NCBI GenBank assembly: GCA_033961575.1
Contig: CM066734.1
Span: 82,358,501-82,422,500 of the forward strand
Origin: Aselliscus stoliczkanus
Lineage: Eukaryota; Chordata; Mammalia; Chiroptera; Hipposideridae
Direction: 5' to 3'
DNA: 64,000 nt
Shown: one piece after another, positions 23,118-35,499 of the stretch
How the letters are laid out: the number at the start of each line of letters is the position of its first letter
Numbering within the stretch: position 1 is the stretch's first letter
Made by a program: the position numbers and the translations under genes
Notes under the pieces: model-generated
The model's input: the letters and a program-made list of their open reading frames with translations, nothing else
Told to the model about the DNA's origin: nothing
Databases searched by the model: none

Positions 23118-24940
23118 GAATTTTTTTTAATACATACCATTTTCAGGGATAAATACAACATATAAAGTTCCAAATAAAACACACATAAGCACCCACAAAA
23201 AAGAACAAAAACAGTATAACTCCCCCAAAGAACTGCAAATGGAAGAGACAAAAGAGTACCATTACTGCACTTTAATTGAGTAGAGCTACCAACATTAAAT
23301 ATGCTTATTGAAGCTCGTGAACGAAACCCAGGTGGCTCAGTGCTTAATCTAACAGCCAGTTGCAAAGTCAGATTGCTGCACTGTTAAGTCAGTCTTTGGT
23401 AGTTGTGCACACCAACACCATGTACCGGAATGTTTGGCAGTAGCACCCAGAATAGGAAATGCCAACTCTTTTCAATAGTAATGGGTTAAGTCAGTTGTGA
23501 TTTACTGTGAAGAGTCAGAGAATTACTTGATATTCTTTATTGTTTCTCTGTAATGGTAAATAAAATACATTACAGAAACCTGACTATATAATTGGATTGC
23601 TCTAACTACATATTTGTAGCTTTTACAGTAGTCCAGCCCTTTTGTAACTTTATGTTTTATGCTCTTTAAACCAGTGTTGCAAATTTCCCTGAAAACAACC
23701 TTTTCCCATTTTTTCTTTATAATATCATTCATCCCCATCCCTTGAGGTTAAGTTAAGGAAATCCACATTCATTACTGGATTCTTAGCCTATGTTTTTATC
23801 CACCACTGGAAAAGAAACTACTTGCAAAGCTGCTTTAAATACTGCAATGGTCTGAAAAAACTGTGGTGACCTTATCAGTGCATTTGCATCTCAAATGTAC
23901 ATTCTTTTACTTTGAATAGGTATACTAAGGGCAGTGCTAAGATAATTAAAAGTTCCTAGCATTTTTGAGACCTGCAACCACCTATAATTTATATAGTAAA
24001 CCTAAATATTAAAAACCCTACAAATGGCATTATTTTAGTTTATAATTAGTTAACCCATTAATATCTGTATCATACAAAATGGTTGATTTGAATTTGGGAG
24101 CTGCCCCTGTAATTAAGAACTCTTTTGTAAACAAACAGTAAAAAACAAAAACAAAAAAAAACTAAAAATCTCAAAACATTTTCCACTAAATACTGATATA
24201 AACATGTAGCACAAGGTATAAAAAGTTATTCATTTAAATATATACAATATGTACACTCTTTTAAACCAAATACTCTTGTAATTCTCATCCAGGACATATA
24301 TCAGATGAAAACAATACGCTGAAAGAGAATATATCTCAATAATCTAGATAGTACTATTAACTCTATTACGTTGCAAACATTTTGTAACAAAAATGCTGTG
24401 TTTTTTGTTTTTTTATTCCAGTGTGGACAGAGATTTTCCTTATGGACATCTGTAGCTGCTTCTCAGTTGAACTCATTCTTTTGGATTTAATGAAGGTCAT
24501 GGCATACATGTGAGTATTTAAGGCAGATTCATCTACGGAAGTGTTTGTGCACATGTTGCATTTTCTATCTGACACCACAGCCTCAGATGATTTATCCTTG
24601 TGCCTGCGTTTGTTTTCCTGTCCATTATATTTCTCAAACCCATTTTGCTTGCACTTTGGTTGAGATTCCTTTAACTTGTGCACAAAGAAGAGGTGCCTGC
24701 ACAGACAGGCACAGGACATATAACAGAGGCCACATTTGGGCACTGGTAAGAAACAACCAATTTGTGTTCAGGATGTGTTCAGAGCCCAGCAGGAGGTTTT
24801 TCATGGTGAAGCTGCACACAATACATTTGTGAACTTTGAAAACATTACTGTTTAGCTTTTCCAATGATTGAGTAATAGTTCCTCTGGGAGATCTGAACTC
24901 TAAAACTGGCTCTTCTAACCTCCCCTTTGGGCTGGGAACC
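23118..24940 (-). pseudogene. Decayed zinc-finger-like retrocopy with probable 3'UTR
   Basis: The minus strand at 24366-24743 is open for 125 codons ending HFCYKMFAT-stop, with KCGLCYMSCACLCRHLFFVH and RKCNMCTNTSVDESALNTHM (C-x2-C-x12-H). Upstream, in another frame (24634-24864), it continues as VHKCIVCSFTMKNLL. The frameshift between them and a missing final His indicate a pseudogene. No introns appear. The AT-rich 1.2 kb to the left may be its 3'UTR, ending in a T run at 23120. The parent gene is not identified. Confidence 0.5.
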
Positions 24941-26346
24941 TTGATATATTATTTTGTTTTTGTTTTCTTCTCATTTGTTGCTTCTGTTGGTTATTATTTT
25001 TCCAGTCTCTTGTTATTACCTTTTAGAGTACTTATCAAAACCTATAAGTATGCATTAGAATGATAATTTGTTTTATTTTAAAATCTTGATTTTAATTACT
25101 GATAGTATTATTTACTATGCTGTACACTGCGGTAACAAGAGAAAGAGACAGGTCAGGAAGGACCCCTTCTTATTTTGAGTTTACAGTCTAAAAGAGGAGA
25201 TGTAAAAGAGCAAACAAGGGAAAAACGATTACAAGTGCTGTAAAGGAAACAGAGGTAGAGAAGTGAGAAAAGCTCAGGTAAAAATTGTTAAAATGGAAGT
25301 TTAATATCTGTCATCCCCTCCTGCAAAAGACTTTCATTTCTATGAAAAGAGGCATTGCTACCTAGCACATTGGCTATCCCATTGTAAGTGCATGATAAAC
25401 TAGTTTAATGACTAAATGAGTTAATGGATGACTTGCAAAATATAGCATTTATGGAATATGTACAAATTTCACTGAAGTGAGTTCTTTGTGTACATTATCT
25501 CATTTTATTCTCATAACAACCCTAAGCCATCCATATTTTACAAGTAATAAAAAGTATCTTGTTTAAAGTCATAGAACTAGCCACATGCTGGGCCACCTGA
25601 TTCCTAGATGGAGATATACGACCAAGATTATTAATCATTAGAGGTAATTGTTCTATAACATTAGACTTATTCAGCAAATGGTTATATTCTACTTTAGTCC
25701 TGTTATATTCTCTACACTGACTTCTGTTCACTTAACTTTTACATTCAAATGTATATAAATAGCCACCTTTGTGAATTTTCTACAAAAACAATGTTTAAAA
25801 ATTCCCTTCAAATTCCATCATGGTCCCAATAAATATTCTGTTAGTCAAAGATTATATTATGAGATAAACCTCTAACAACTTATAAATAAAATGGGAAGAA
25901 GAAAGAAGAAGAAAATGGTTATATATACAAATAACACATTCATATGCCAAGCAAAGAGAACATCAAAGCTACTGTAGTCCTCATTTCTGTAAATTGGCCA
26001 TGTCATAGTTGATATCTATGGCTTCCTTCTTTAGTGCAATCTCATACTTTCTTTCTGTTCAGGCAGAAACTCCTCTTGGTTCTTTACCTGGTGCAATGAG
26101 CCACATCTTCATTCCTGAAAGGTTTTTAATCATCTTCCCATATTCTGGTTGTTCTTAGTTTTCCATTAACATTTATAATTTGGCATGAAAGTAAAAGAGG
26201 CATTCGAGAGAATCCCCTTGGGTCCAGACATAGTTCTATTCACCTCCAATGTGTAGCAACAACTAAACTTCCCCTTGGTAATTAGAATGAATCATTCCAT
26301 ATAGTAGATTAACCTGCATTAACTTTTTTTTTTGGTTCAATGGCAT
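24941..26346. other. Intergenic with a MIR-like remnant
   Basis: At about 25490-25610 a MIR-like piece is visible ('cattttattctcataacaac', 'attttacaagtaataaaaag', 'tttaaagtcatagaactag'). No gene is seen in the remainder. Confidence 0.45.
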
Positions 26347-26361
26347 AAAAAGCCCAAAATG

Positions 26362-26808
26362 GGGCAGGCTGAGTGGCATGTTGGTTAAGAGCTGGCTTGG
26401 GATGCCAGCGGCCCCAGTTCACATCCCACATATGAGGGCCAGTGACACTGCCCTCTACAGCTAAGATGGTGAACAACAGCTCCAACTGGAGCTGGGCTGC
26501 TGTGAGTCCCCAGGACGGCATAGCTACAGCCCCTGCTGCAGTGGGCTGCCATGGGCTACAGTGAGTGGCCAGCAGCCGGCGTGAGTGGCAGATGGCTGGT
26601 GTGTGCTGCCAAGAGCCACTGTGAGCAGCCATCCAGAAGCCAGCAATTGATCTGCCTCACCGGGAAAGAGCACAATGATGATATGAACATGGGCCAGTGA
26701 AGCAATGTCCTCCACAACTATACTGAAGAACAAAAGGATAGCAGCTTTTCTGTTCCCCTTCCCTGGTTCCCCAGTGCTGTACCCCTCCCCAATAAAATCT
26801 TAAAAAAA
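26362..26808 (+). mobile_element. Long tRNA-derived SINE (about 440 bp)
   Basis: Starts ggggcaggctgagtggcatg, with the B-box-like cccagttcacatcccaca, 'gccagtgacactgccctct', a GC-rich middle, 'ctatactgaagaacaaaagg', and ends in 'aataaaatctta' plus an A run. The 15-bp flanks aaaaagcccaaaatg at 26347-26361 and 26809-26823 are identical. Family member of 21271-21710. Confidence 0.9.
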
Positions 26809-26823
26809 AAAAAGCCCAAAATG

Positions 26824-27229
26824 ACTAGGCGGTAGTCTTACCTTCCAATTCAGTAGAAACATTATTGTGTCCCCTGAGGGAAGCATTTCCCACTGAGGAT
26901 TAAGATAGATGCTGGAATAGGAAGCACAAATTCTGTATGTGTAATAGTGTATCCCACTTCTACTCCTTGATCCCCGCACCCATGTATTCTGGCTATGGGG
27001 AGACAGTTCCATATAACGGTCTCTGAATCAGAGCATACGCTGCCTCCTATAAACCAGAAGCCTGTCCTTTCAGGGTCTTGACTCCGAAATTGTTGTAACT
27101 TACTCATCAGTAAGCCACTCCACTTTTCAATTAAGCAGCTACTTCTGAGTGATAAAACCCACTGCAAACATCTCTGCTCATTCTGTGTGTTTTCTATTTT
27201 ACTCATTTCATGGCATCTTTAATGAGTAG
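26824..27229. other. Intergenic, no gene recognised
   Basis: The minus strand is open for 114 codons at 26862-27206, but no domain or splice context supports a gene. Confidence 0.4.
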
Positions 27230-28660
27230 AAGTTCTTCATTTTAATTTGCTTAAATTTATCTTTTTTTCCCCTCTTTTTGTGATGTCACTGTCTTGTTTT
27301 TAAAGCATTTCCCTATGTTGAGATCATGAAAATGTTCTATAATGTATTTAAAAGTAGTTGATAGTTTTGCATTTCACATTTTGGTCTTTAATACTTTGTG
27401 GTTTGTTTTTGTATATGTTGTGAGGCAAGTGGGCAGTCATTTTGTTTTCCTATAAAAATAAGTAATTGTCCCAATGCAATAAAATGAAATGTGTAGTCTT
27501 TCCCCTCTGATGTCTCTAACCATCTCTGTCATATAGTAAATATCTATATAAGCATAAATACTTTTCTGAGTCCTATATTTGGTTCTATTGCTCAATCTGC
27601 TTATCTCTGCTGTGATACCATATTGTCCTAATTATTATAGTTTTCTAGCATGTCACAGTTGAGTCCACATGTAGCAGGCTGGTTACCAGGTGTTTACACG
27701 GGCATGGTTTTCCCCAGATTCCTGGGAAGATTCCCACTGGGTCACTGATGGGTCCTTGGGCAGGCAGGATTAGTCCTGAACTACAGTTAAGTGGGGCTAA
27801 AACCAAGTCATAGAGCTGCATTAAGGTCCACAGACAGGTCCAAGGTCTGCAGGGCATGATAGGCATCCTCCTTGGCAAGCAGGACAGCTCCTGGACCATG
27901 ATTTGGAGGGGTTAGATCAGAATTAAGGGGTTGCTTCAGGACTTGCAGTTGCACTGAGATCATCAGACCTGCCTCCAGGAATACAGATGAGCACATCTTC
28001 TACTGGATCCCTGGGTTGGCAGGGGTGCTCTTAGACCACTGCTGAGAGGGGCTGAAGCTAAGCTATAGGACTGCTTCTTGACCTGCAATATGGACCAAGG
28101 TCTGCAGGCTGTTACACAAGGTGCAGGCAGGTGTGGCCCTTAGTGAATGCTGCTAGTGGCAGGACCAAGGCAAGTCAGGGCTCTAGTCAAATCTACAAGG
28201 CTGTGGGGTCTGAATGATGGTTGGTCAGCCTGGGCGTGGGCTGGCCTTCTTAAAATGGACCTCCTCGTGAGCTGCCAATAGCCACGGTGAGCAGCCATCC
28301 AAAGCCAGCAACTGATCTGCCTCATCCAGGAAGAGCGCAATGACAATACCAACATGGGCCAGTGAAGCAACGTCCTCCACAACTAGACTGAAGATAAAAG
28401 GACAGAAACTTGTCTGTTCCCCTTCCCCAATTCCCCAATGCTGTTCCCCTTCCCCAATTCCCATATAAAATCTTTTAAAAAACCCAAAAAACAGACCTTT
28501 TCATTCTTGGGCTCCATCAGTGTTTCACCACTTCCTACCTGAATCCCAAAGCTTCCACAAAAACATTTTTGTCCATAGATGGCTACGAAATTATTATTGC
28601 TGTGGGTGGATATGAGTAAGTGACCTTCTATTCTGCTATCTTGCCAACATTACTGGTCTA
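27230..28660 (-). mobile_element. Old L1 pieces: ORF2 fragment plus 5'UTR, with a SINE fragment
   Basis: 27230-27645 resembles old L1 ORF2 on the minus strand ('tttttgtatatgttgtgagg', 'taagtaattgtcccaatgc'). 27650-28660 is a GC-rich L1-type 5'UTR whose complement begins near 'tggcaagatagcagaataga' (28645). A partial long SINE (28235-28485, minus-strand head missing, tail 'aaaatctttt') is nested in it. Confidence 0.6.
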
Positions 28661-29414
28661 GCTCTGAGCTAGGCCACAGAATTTGAACCAAATCTCTGAG
28701 ATACTCGTAGGTCATTCCTTAATGGTAAACAATAGTTCATTCTATTCTGTGTTGACATTCAAGTTCACATTCTAAATGTACAATAAAGGATTATGTTTAA
28801 AAACAGAATTCTTTGCAGATCAGAATTTGTTGCAGCAAAGAATAGCTACAGTGAAAATTTATCTCAGGAAAAATTCAGGTGAAGCTATATGAGACTTAAT
28901 CATGATGCAAACTGAGTGTTGGTGATTGAATTATGAAGCTTATCTATCATGAAGTTATGTTATAGAATGAGTTGAAAGAAAAGCTGCCAACCAGCGTAGG
29001 TGTATTTTATTTTCCTCAAGCAATTTTTGAGATATTTGTTGTTTGAATAAAGAAGATTAATCTTCAAGTATATGATCGCAGTACTAGTTGCTGGATAGGA
29101 AAAAATGGGTTGAAAACAGATTTCTTTTTAAGACCTGACAGGGCAGACAATTTTATTGTTTTCTTTTACTTTTGAAGAGCAAAATTATAAATATAAATCC
29201 ATTCTTTTCACTTTAATGAGTGAGAAATATTTAGTGAGTGAGAAATATTCCAGAAATGGCCAACAATGTAAAACTGATTACAAAAATTGAGGTTTCCAGA
29301 TCCTCTTGTGGTTTGATATTAATATAATATATAATTAATATAATATAATATAGTATACTTATATTGCTATAATTACTTTAAAACACTTAAGTATAGATGT
29401 TCTGGCATTATGAT
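28661..29414. other. AT-rich intergenic, no gene recognised
   Basis: No gene seen. A short AT-dinucleotide-rich stretch lies at 29320-29370 (taatataatat repeats). Confidence 0.5.
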
Positions 29415-29432
29415 TAAAAGTGTATAGGTGTG
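29415..29432. repeat. Target-site duplication of mosaic L1 copy 1, left
   Basis: taaaagtgtataggtgtg recurs exactly at 32716-32733 just after the A-rich tail. The last one or two bases could belong to the element. Confidence 0.9.
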
Positions 29433-29540
29433 GTAGACTTCCAGTAAAACGGCGCAATAGACAGACGGTGTGCTAACTGCCTCTCAGGATCACACCAAAA
29501 TTACAAGCAAATTATACAGCATTCAACCCCGGAGGTCCCC

Positions 29541-29640
29541 GGAACACTGGAGGAACAGAACCAAAAAACGAAGACCTTTAAGAGGAGGCCACTGGAGGAA
29601 CAGAACCACTAAACGAAGAACTTTAAGAGGAGGCTGTGTC
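29541..29640 (+). repeat. 45-bp tandem repeat in the 5'UTR of copy 1
   Basis: actggaggaacagaacc starts at 29546 and 29591 (period 45). Copy 2 has the unit once (about 45395-45445), so the extra unit arose in copy 1 or its source lineage. Confidence 0.8.
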
Positions 29641-30502
29641 GGGTCTGGTAGGACGGGCGGAGACGAGAGAGGGCGAGGCCCGTGAGGGATGCCCCAGCTG
29701 TGTGGGGAGGCTCTTCCAGTTGGGGGAGAGACCCTTCAGCCACACATCAAGCTCACCAGCCCAGAGTTCCTTTGCCGGGAAGAGGAGTTCTAAGATAGCT
29801 GGCAGTAAATTAGTGAGGACTCTCTTTGCTCAGCTCGGTGAGGCTAAGAGCAGCTGGAGAATCAGTGGGGCCAGCGCCCAGGCTTGCTCGCCGGTGAGCA
29901 CTTACCTGATTCCTGGTGAAGGGAGTGGTTGTGTGAGCTGGGCCCTGGAGCCTGCGGGGATGGACTGAACTGAGCACCTTTGGTGCAAAGGCTGGAGGTT
30001 TTGGGACCATTGTTCCCCTGGTGTGGGGCCTGCACGCGAGTGTAGGGAGGGTGCCATTTTGTCGGGCTTGGGCCTGCCCAAGGAGGATCAGGTCCGAGAC
30101 CTCATTGGTCGGGTGGAATTGGCGCAGAAGTATGTGTGTGCATGTGCGCGTGCGCGCGCGCGCGCATGCGGCCTTGGATCCCTACCCTCCGCCCGGCTTA
30201 TACTGCGTTGCCAGGAAAACGCGGGGCGGATGCCCTCTGGCTCCAACAGGCTGCTCACTGAGACCCGGGAGTGTGCAAGCCACCTCAGGTCCCCCCTCTC
30301 AGCACTGTTCTTGCAGAGTTGCCAGGCTGGTGACTGGTTGTTGGGCTGCTTGGCCTGATCTGTGAGTGGCTGATTGGGACAGGCTGAGACTGGGAGTTTT
30401 CCTGGGAGTGTTTGGCCATGAGCTGTGTGCCTGCGTGATCCAGCCAGGGCTCTCCCGGTGATCCATCTAATACATCAAAGGAATCGCAGAGCAACAGCCA
30501 GA

Positions 30503-31393
30503 ATGGGGAAACAAAGAAACACATCACAAGTAAAAGATCAGAAGAAACCTCTAGAAATGGAACTAAATGAAACAGAGGGAGCCAACTTTTCAGAGACAGA
30601 GTTTAGAACACTGATGATAAGAATGTTTAACAAACTTAGTGAGGACATAAGGAAGGATAGAGAAATCATAAAAAACAACCAGTTAGAACCAAAGAATACA
30701 ATAACTGAAATGAAGAACACACTCGAAGGAATCACCAGTAGAGTAGATGAAGCAGAGAAGCGGATCAGCGATTTGGAAGATAAAATAGCAGAAATCACCC
30801 AGTTGGCACAGCAAAAAGACTAAAGAATAAAAAACAATGAAAAGAGTTTAAGAGCCCTATGGGACAAGGTGAAATACAACCATAACTGAATCATAGGAAT
30901 ACCAGAATGAGAAGAGAAGAAGGAAGGGGTCGAGAATGTATTTGAAAAAATAATGACTGAAAACTTCCCTACCCTGGTGAAGGAAATCAACATACATGCC
31001 CAGGAAGTGCAGAGGGTTCCAAACAAGCTGAACCCAAACAGGCCCACACCAAGACACATCATAGTTAAAATGGCAAAGGTTAAAGACAGAGACAGAATCC
31101 TAGAGGCTGCAAGAGAAAGACAGCAGGTTACATACAAAGGAACTCCTGTTAGACTAACAGCTGACTTGTCCACAGAAACTCTGCAGGCCAGAAGGGAATG
31201 GCAGGAGATACTCAAAGTGACACAAAATAAAGGCCTACAACCAAGTTTGCTCTACCCAGCACGGCTATCACTTAAAATTGAAGGAGAAATAAAGAGCTTC
31301 TCAGAAAAGAAAAAGCTTAAAGGAATTCATTACCACCAAGCCAGCATTGCAAGAAATGTTAAAAGGGCTTTTTTAAACAAAAGGAAGGGGTAA
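30503..31393 (+). pseudogene. ORF1 of mosaic L1 copy 1, broken by stops
   Basis: 891 bases from ATG to TAA, exactly the length of ORF1 in copy 2, with no net indel. It starts MGKQRNTSQVKDQKKPLEME. The coiled-coil region reads ITSRVDEAEKRISDLEDKIA and the C-terminal region reads RPTPRHIIVKMAKVKDRDRI. In-frame stops occur after QQKD (30821) and at least twice more near 30886-30910. The C-terminus KGIHYHQASIARNVKRAF is in a shifted frame relative to the standard L1 ending (EFITTKPALQEMLKGL) and is shared with copy 2. Confidence 0.85.
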
Positions 31394-32733
31394 ACAAGCT
31401 AACCCAGTGAGACCAGGAATACAAATAACAAAATGGCAATACATATGCACCTATCAATAATCATTTTAAATGTGAATGGGCTAAATGCTCCAATCGAAGG
31501 ACAGAGAGTAGCTGAGTGGATAAGAAAATAGGAAACATGTATATGCTGTTTACAGATGGAATAAGATATTTCATGCAAATGGAAATGAGAAAAAAAAAGC
31601 TGGAGTATCAATACTTATTTTGTACAAAATAGACTTTAAAATGAAGACTACATAAAAGACAAAGAAGGGCATGATAACCCTAATAAACATCTATGCACCC
31701 AACATAGGAACTCCTAATTGCATATAACAGATTTTGACAGACATAAAGACAGAGATCAACAGTAACACTATCATAGTAGGGGACTTCAGCACCATTGTCA
31801 CCAATGGACAGTCCCTTAGACAGAAAATCAACACAGAAAGAGGGACCTTAAATGATACTTTAGACCAGCTGGACTTCGTTTATATTTTTAGAGCATTTCA
31901 CCCTGAAAAAAACAGAATATACATTCTGTTCTTGGGACATTTTCCAAGATAGACCATGTTAGGTCACAAAACAAGTCTCAGTAAATTTAAGAAGTTTGAA
32001 GTCATATCAAGCGGATATAAAAGAAAAACTGATGGTTGCTGGCTGGGAGGGAGTAGGGAAGAGGGAGGGGGGAAGGTTTTGGACAGTGTAGGTGGGACTA
32101 CAATGTTGCGCAGGGATATGGGGGCAGTTCTGGGAATGTAATTGATAATGTGAAGAGACTATTATGTTGCATGAAATGAGTCAGTCGGAGGACAGGTACC
32201 ATGTGATCTCACTTGTGTGTGGAGTCTGAAGAGCTGAGTGAACGATCAAAGTAAACAGACTCATAGATGTAGAAGAAAAACTGAGGGTTGCTAATTGGGA
32301 AGGGGGAGGGGATGCAGGGAAGGGGAAGGGATTAGACAGCATAAATAGAAAACTACAATATTGCCACAGGGATATGAAACACAGTTTGGGAAATATAATA
32401 ATGTAAAATTTTTGTGGCGTGTCAGATAGTCACATGTCTTGTTAGAGAGACCACTTCATGGATGGAGTAGAGGCTTGATCACTGCACTGTATACCTGAAG
32501 CTGATGTTGTATAGTATTGTATGCCAACTGTAACTCCACAACACGGGATGTGGAGTATACTGTGGAAGGGAGTCAGGGGAGTTGTGATAGATATGTATGA
32601 TATAGGGGGAGGGGAGTGGGGTGGCAAACTGGGGGCGGGGGGTTGTCATTTGGGGGGTAAAGAGTATAACTATTGCATTGTGTTGTACACCTGAAACTAA
32701 TAAAAAAAATGAAAATAAAAGTGTATAGGTGTG

Positions 32734-33195
32734 TGTGTGTGTGTGTTATTTCCTTTCATTTATACCCAACAGTAGTTACCTAAACATGGCATGCCCTAAT
32801 TAGATTACATCCCAGAGGAAGCTCCTAAAGTCACTTGAAGTTTTCATTTGAAAAGATCTTGCTCTAACTAAACATGAGCTCAACTTAAGCACAGGAAAAT
32901 CATAATCCAGAGTTAGGATAAGTGTATTCCATGCCTCAACCTCTCATTCAGTTGATGGTTAATGGGGCTGAACTTTGGACAGCCTGCCAATACCAGTGTT
33001 TGATCTAAAAAGCTGCTCTGATCTAAAAGTTTAATCAAATTGAGCAACATAGATCAAACTACCAAAAGCTTCCTAACAGCTACATTTAAAGGTTAGGAAT
33101 TTTTGTGCTTGAAATTAAATACAAATCAAAGTAATATCTAATTGGGCCTGAAAAAAAGTCCACCATCATGTCTTACCTGCTCAAATATAATGGTT
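32734..33195. other. Intergenic, no gene recognised
   Basis: A (GT)n run directly follows the element (32730-32747). No gene seen in the remainder. Confidence 0.5.
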
Positions 33196-33199
33196 TGGG

Positions 33200-33595
33200 T
33201 TCCTTTCTTTAGATTCATTTGAATGTTTTTTTTGAACAGAACATTTTCTGTCACTGTGGTATTTTATTAATATTGGGGTGATGGTAGGTATGTACTTTGA
33301 GGAATCATATTCTGATTTACTACTGATGTTTTTTTTGTCACTGGTTTGTTTCACTTAGTATAATGTCCTGACATTTCTTCTATGTTATGGCAAGTGACAG
33401 AATTTCCTTCTTTTTTAAGGCAGAGTGACGCTCTTTTGTATGCACATACCCCATTTTCTTTATTCATGCTTTCATGGACATTTGGCTTACTTTATCCTCC
33501 TGACTACTGTAAATAATGCTTTAGTGAACATGGTTGTGAAAATATTTCTTTGACATCCTACTTTCCTTTTTTTGGAGATATATATATCTCCAAAA

Positions 33596-33691
<96 letters not shown>

Positions 33692-33860
33692 ATAAATGGG
33701 ATTGCTAGATCATATGGCAATTCAATTTTTATTTTTTGAGAGGAAACTCCATTCAGTTTTCCATAGAGGCTACACCATTTACTTTCCACTAACAGTGCAT
33801 TAGGGTTCTTTTATATCTGTCAATGTTTTGTCATTTTCTTTTTTTTAGCTAGTGGTGAAA
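33200..33860 (-). mobile_element. Old L1 ORF2 3'-part fragment
   Basis: The complement carries end-of-ORF2 L1 features ('cactaaagcattatttacag', the 'tatgatctagcaatcccatt' region, 'gtttcacttagtataatgtc' on the plus strand). It holds a long microsatellite at 33599-33690. Diverged, no intact frame. Confidence 0.65.
33599..33690. repeat. (TA)n(CA)n microsatellite
   Basis: About 25 TA units followed by about 20 CA units. Open reading frames with runs of alternating Tyr/Ile or Cys/Val across it are artefacts of the repeat. Confidence 0.97.
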
Positions 33861-35015
33861 TGTGGATATGGTCCAAAGATTTGCTTATAATTTAGTAATC
33901 TGGAATTTAGAATCTCTCTTGTAGAAACAACTTATCTTATAAATATTTGCTTAAGTGATAAGATACCAAAATTTCAATATGTAAATATTGAATGATTATG
34001 GAATACAGTGTAGCTAAAGATTTAAATAAATGATTAAACAAAATCATTAAATAATATACCTTAAATTATTTTTAGAGAAGATTATATTTGAAATTGATGC
34101 AGAAGTAAACTGTAAGCAATGTAGAAGACCTGTCTTTGATGTCCAGGTATATGATGTAAGTCCTTCCTGTGTAGTTACTTACATGATTAATTTACTAATC
34201 TGCTGATTGAAGGCCCTGATTAGCATGTTGCAAGGACATTTGAGCCTCTTAATGTCATCTAAAAAGTGCAATGATAATATCAACCACGTGGAATCACTAA
34301 GAATTATAACTTAATGTGTGAAAATCATGTCACATGATTGCTGTTAAATTGCATTTGGTACAAAAATGATAGATATTATTAAATCACTAATGTAGCATAT
34401 TTGTTGATAATAAAATAGAAAAAGAAATCATAAAGTTGAAACTTAGCAACGTTATTTTGCAGAAAGCCGAAATGGGGAACCCGAAATATTAATAGATTTC
34501 AAAGAGAAGTTGGCCACTCATGAATAAGATTGTTTGAGGTGGATAGAAATACCTAAGTAGAATATGAAAGGGAATTAGGGAGCGAGACATTCATAATATA
34601 GGCTCCTTACTTCCACTTTATCACAGAAACAGTTTCTGAGAGATATTAAATAAACTCATTTCTCTGCTGGCCAGTAGATAACATGATTGGGCTAAATAAG
34701 ATTAACCAAATAGGACCTGGTGAATGTGGAAACAGAACGTCCCTAAATTCATTTACACCAGTTAATGACATACAAATAAGGGGTGCTGGTCTTTTGCATA
34801 GCATTACTTTGGAAGTAATGTGTATAAAATATTTATTTATTTATTTAGCACAAATTTGGTTAAACCTATTAAAAGGTTTTAAAGACACAGATATTTGATA
34901 TTTAATTTAGACACTAACAGGATGACTGATGCTTAATTGAGTGAACCATTCCCCAAATTTATCTTTAAATTATGGATCAACAATAAAATAATAGCCTTGT
35001 TCTTTGCTCACCTAG
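33861..35015. other. Intergenic; one weak exon-like stretch
   Basis: AT-rich. At 34079-34147 a stretch preceded by 'ttatttttag' and followed by 'gtatatgatg' stays open on the plus strand (IIFEIDAEVNCKQCRRPVFD). I do not recognise it, and one such stretch is compatible with chance. Confidence 0.35.
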
Positions 35016-35023
35016 ACCTTAAT

Positions 35024-35193
35024 CAGTATTTTCCAAACTCTACTGCATATTGGAATCACCTAGGGATCTCTTTAAAATATTAAATTTTGGTCTAAACACC
35101 AGAAATTCAGCTTTTGTTTGTATGGGAAATGGGCGTTGGTATTGTTAAAGTGCCCTAGGTGATTCTAATATGCAGCAAAATTTGGAAACCACT
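35024..35193 (+). mobile_element. MER5A-like hAT element
   Basis: The left end cagtattttccaaactc and the right end (complement agtggtttccaaattttgct) form diverged inverted repeats. The interior has 'attggaatcacctagggatc' and 'gtgattctaatatgcagc', which I recall as MER5A hallmarks. Flanked by accttaat (35016-35023) and accttaac (35194-35201), an 8-bp duplication with one mismatch. Confidence 0.8.
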
Positions 35194-35237
35194 ACCTTAA
35201 CCATTTGACACAAAAAACTCATTTTATATCATTATCT

Positions 35238-35312
35238 TCTATCTATCTATCATCTATCTATCTATCTATCTATCTACCTATCTATCATCTATCTATCTAT
35301 CTACTATCTATC
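35238..35312. repeat. (TCTA)n microsatellite
   Basis: Tetranucleotide tctatctatc repeats with small interruptions. Confidence 0.95.
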
Positions 35313-35499
35313 ATTTTAGAAATGTAAATCCTTCTGTTTTCCCCACTGATAACATATGAAAACAATAACCTATCATTAAAAAAGCCTCTCCATTACTCTT
35401 CCCTTCTCTCTTTACCATGGTATTTAGAACTCTGTGCTGGGACCTTGAGGCTAGGAATTCCCTACAGGAAAGAGAGAACCAACATAGGCAGAATCCTGA

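Larger units (their letters stand above)
29433..32715 (+). mobile_element. RT-less mosaic L1 (HAL1-like), copy 1
   Basis: 3.28 kb with a 16-18-bp target-site duplication. Layout: GC-rich 5'UTR starting gtagacttccagtaaaacgg, ORF1 (30503-31393), the first part of the ORF2 endonuclease with internal losses (31434-32015), then a direct jump to a 3' region made of two diverged copies of the L1 3'UTR head (about 32022-32150 and 32272-32410) with the ORF2 C-terminal end between them, then 3'UTR and tail. The whole reverse transcriptase is missing. Every one of these junctions is shared with 42305-45548, so this is a family and not a chance deletion. Confidence 0.85.

Noticed and set aside
29470..30527. 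Several 66-114-codon frames
   Set aside because: All fall in the GC-rich 5'UTR of mosaic L1 copy 1; they are not preserved in copy 2.
33487..33789. 100-codon minus-strand frame with Cys-Val and Ile-Tyr runs
   Set aside because: Artefact of the (TA)n(CA)n repeat inside an old L1.
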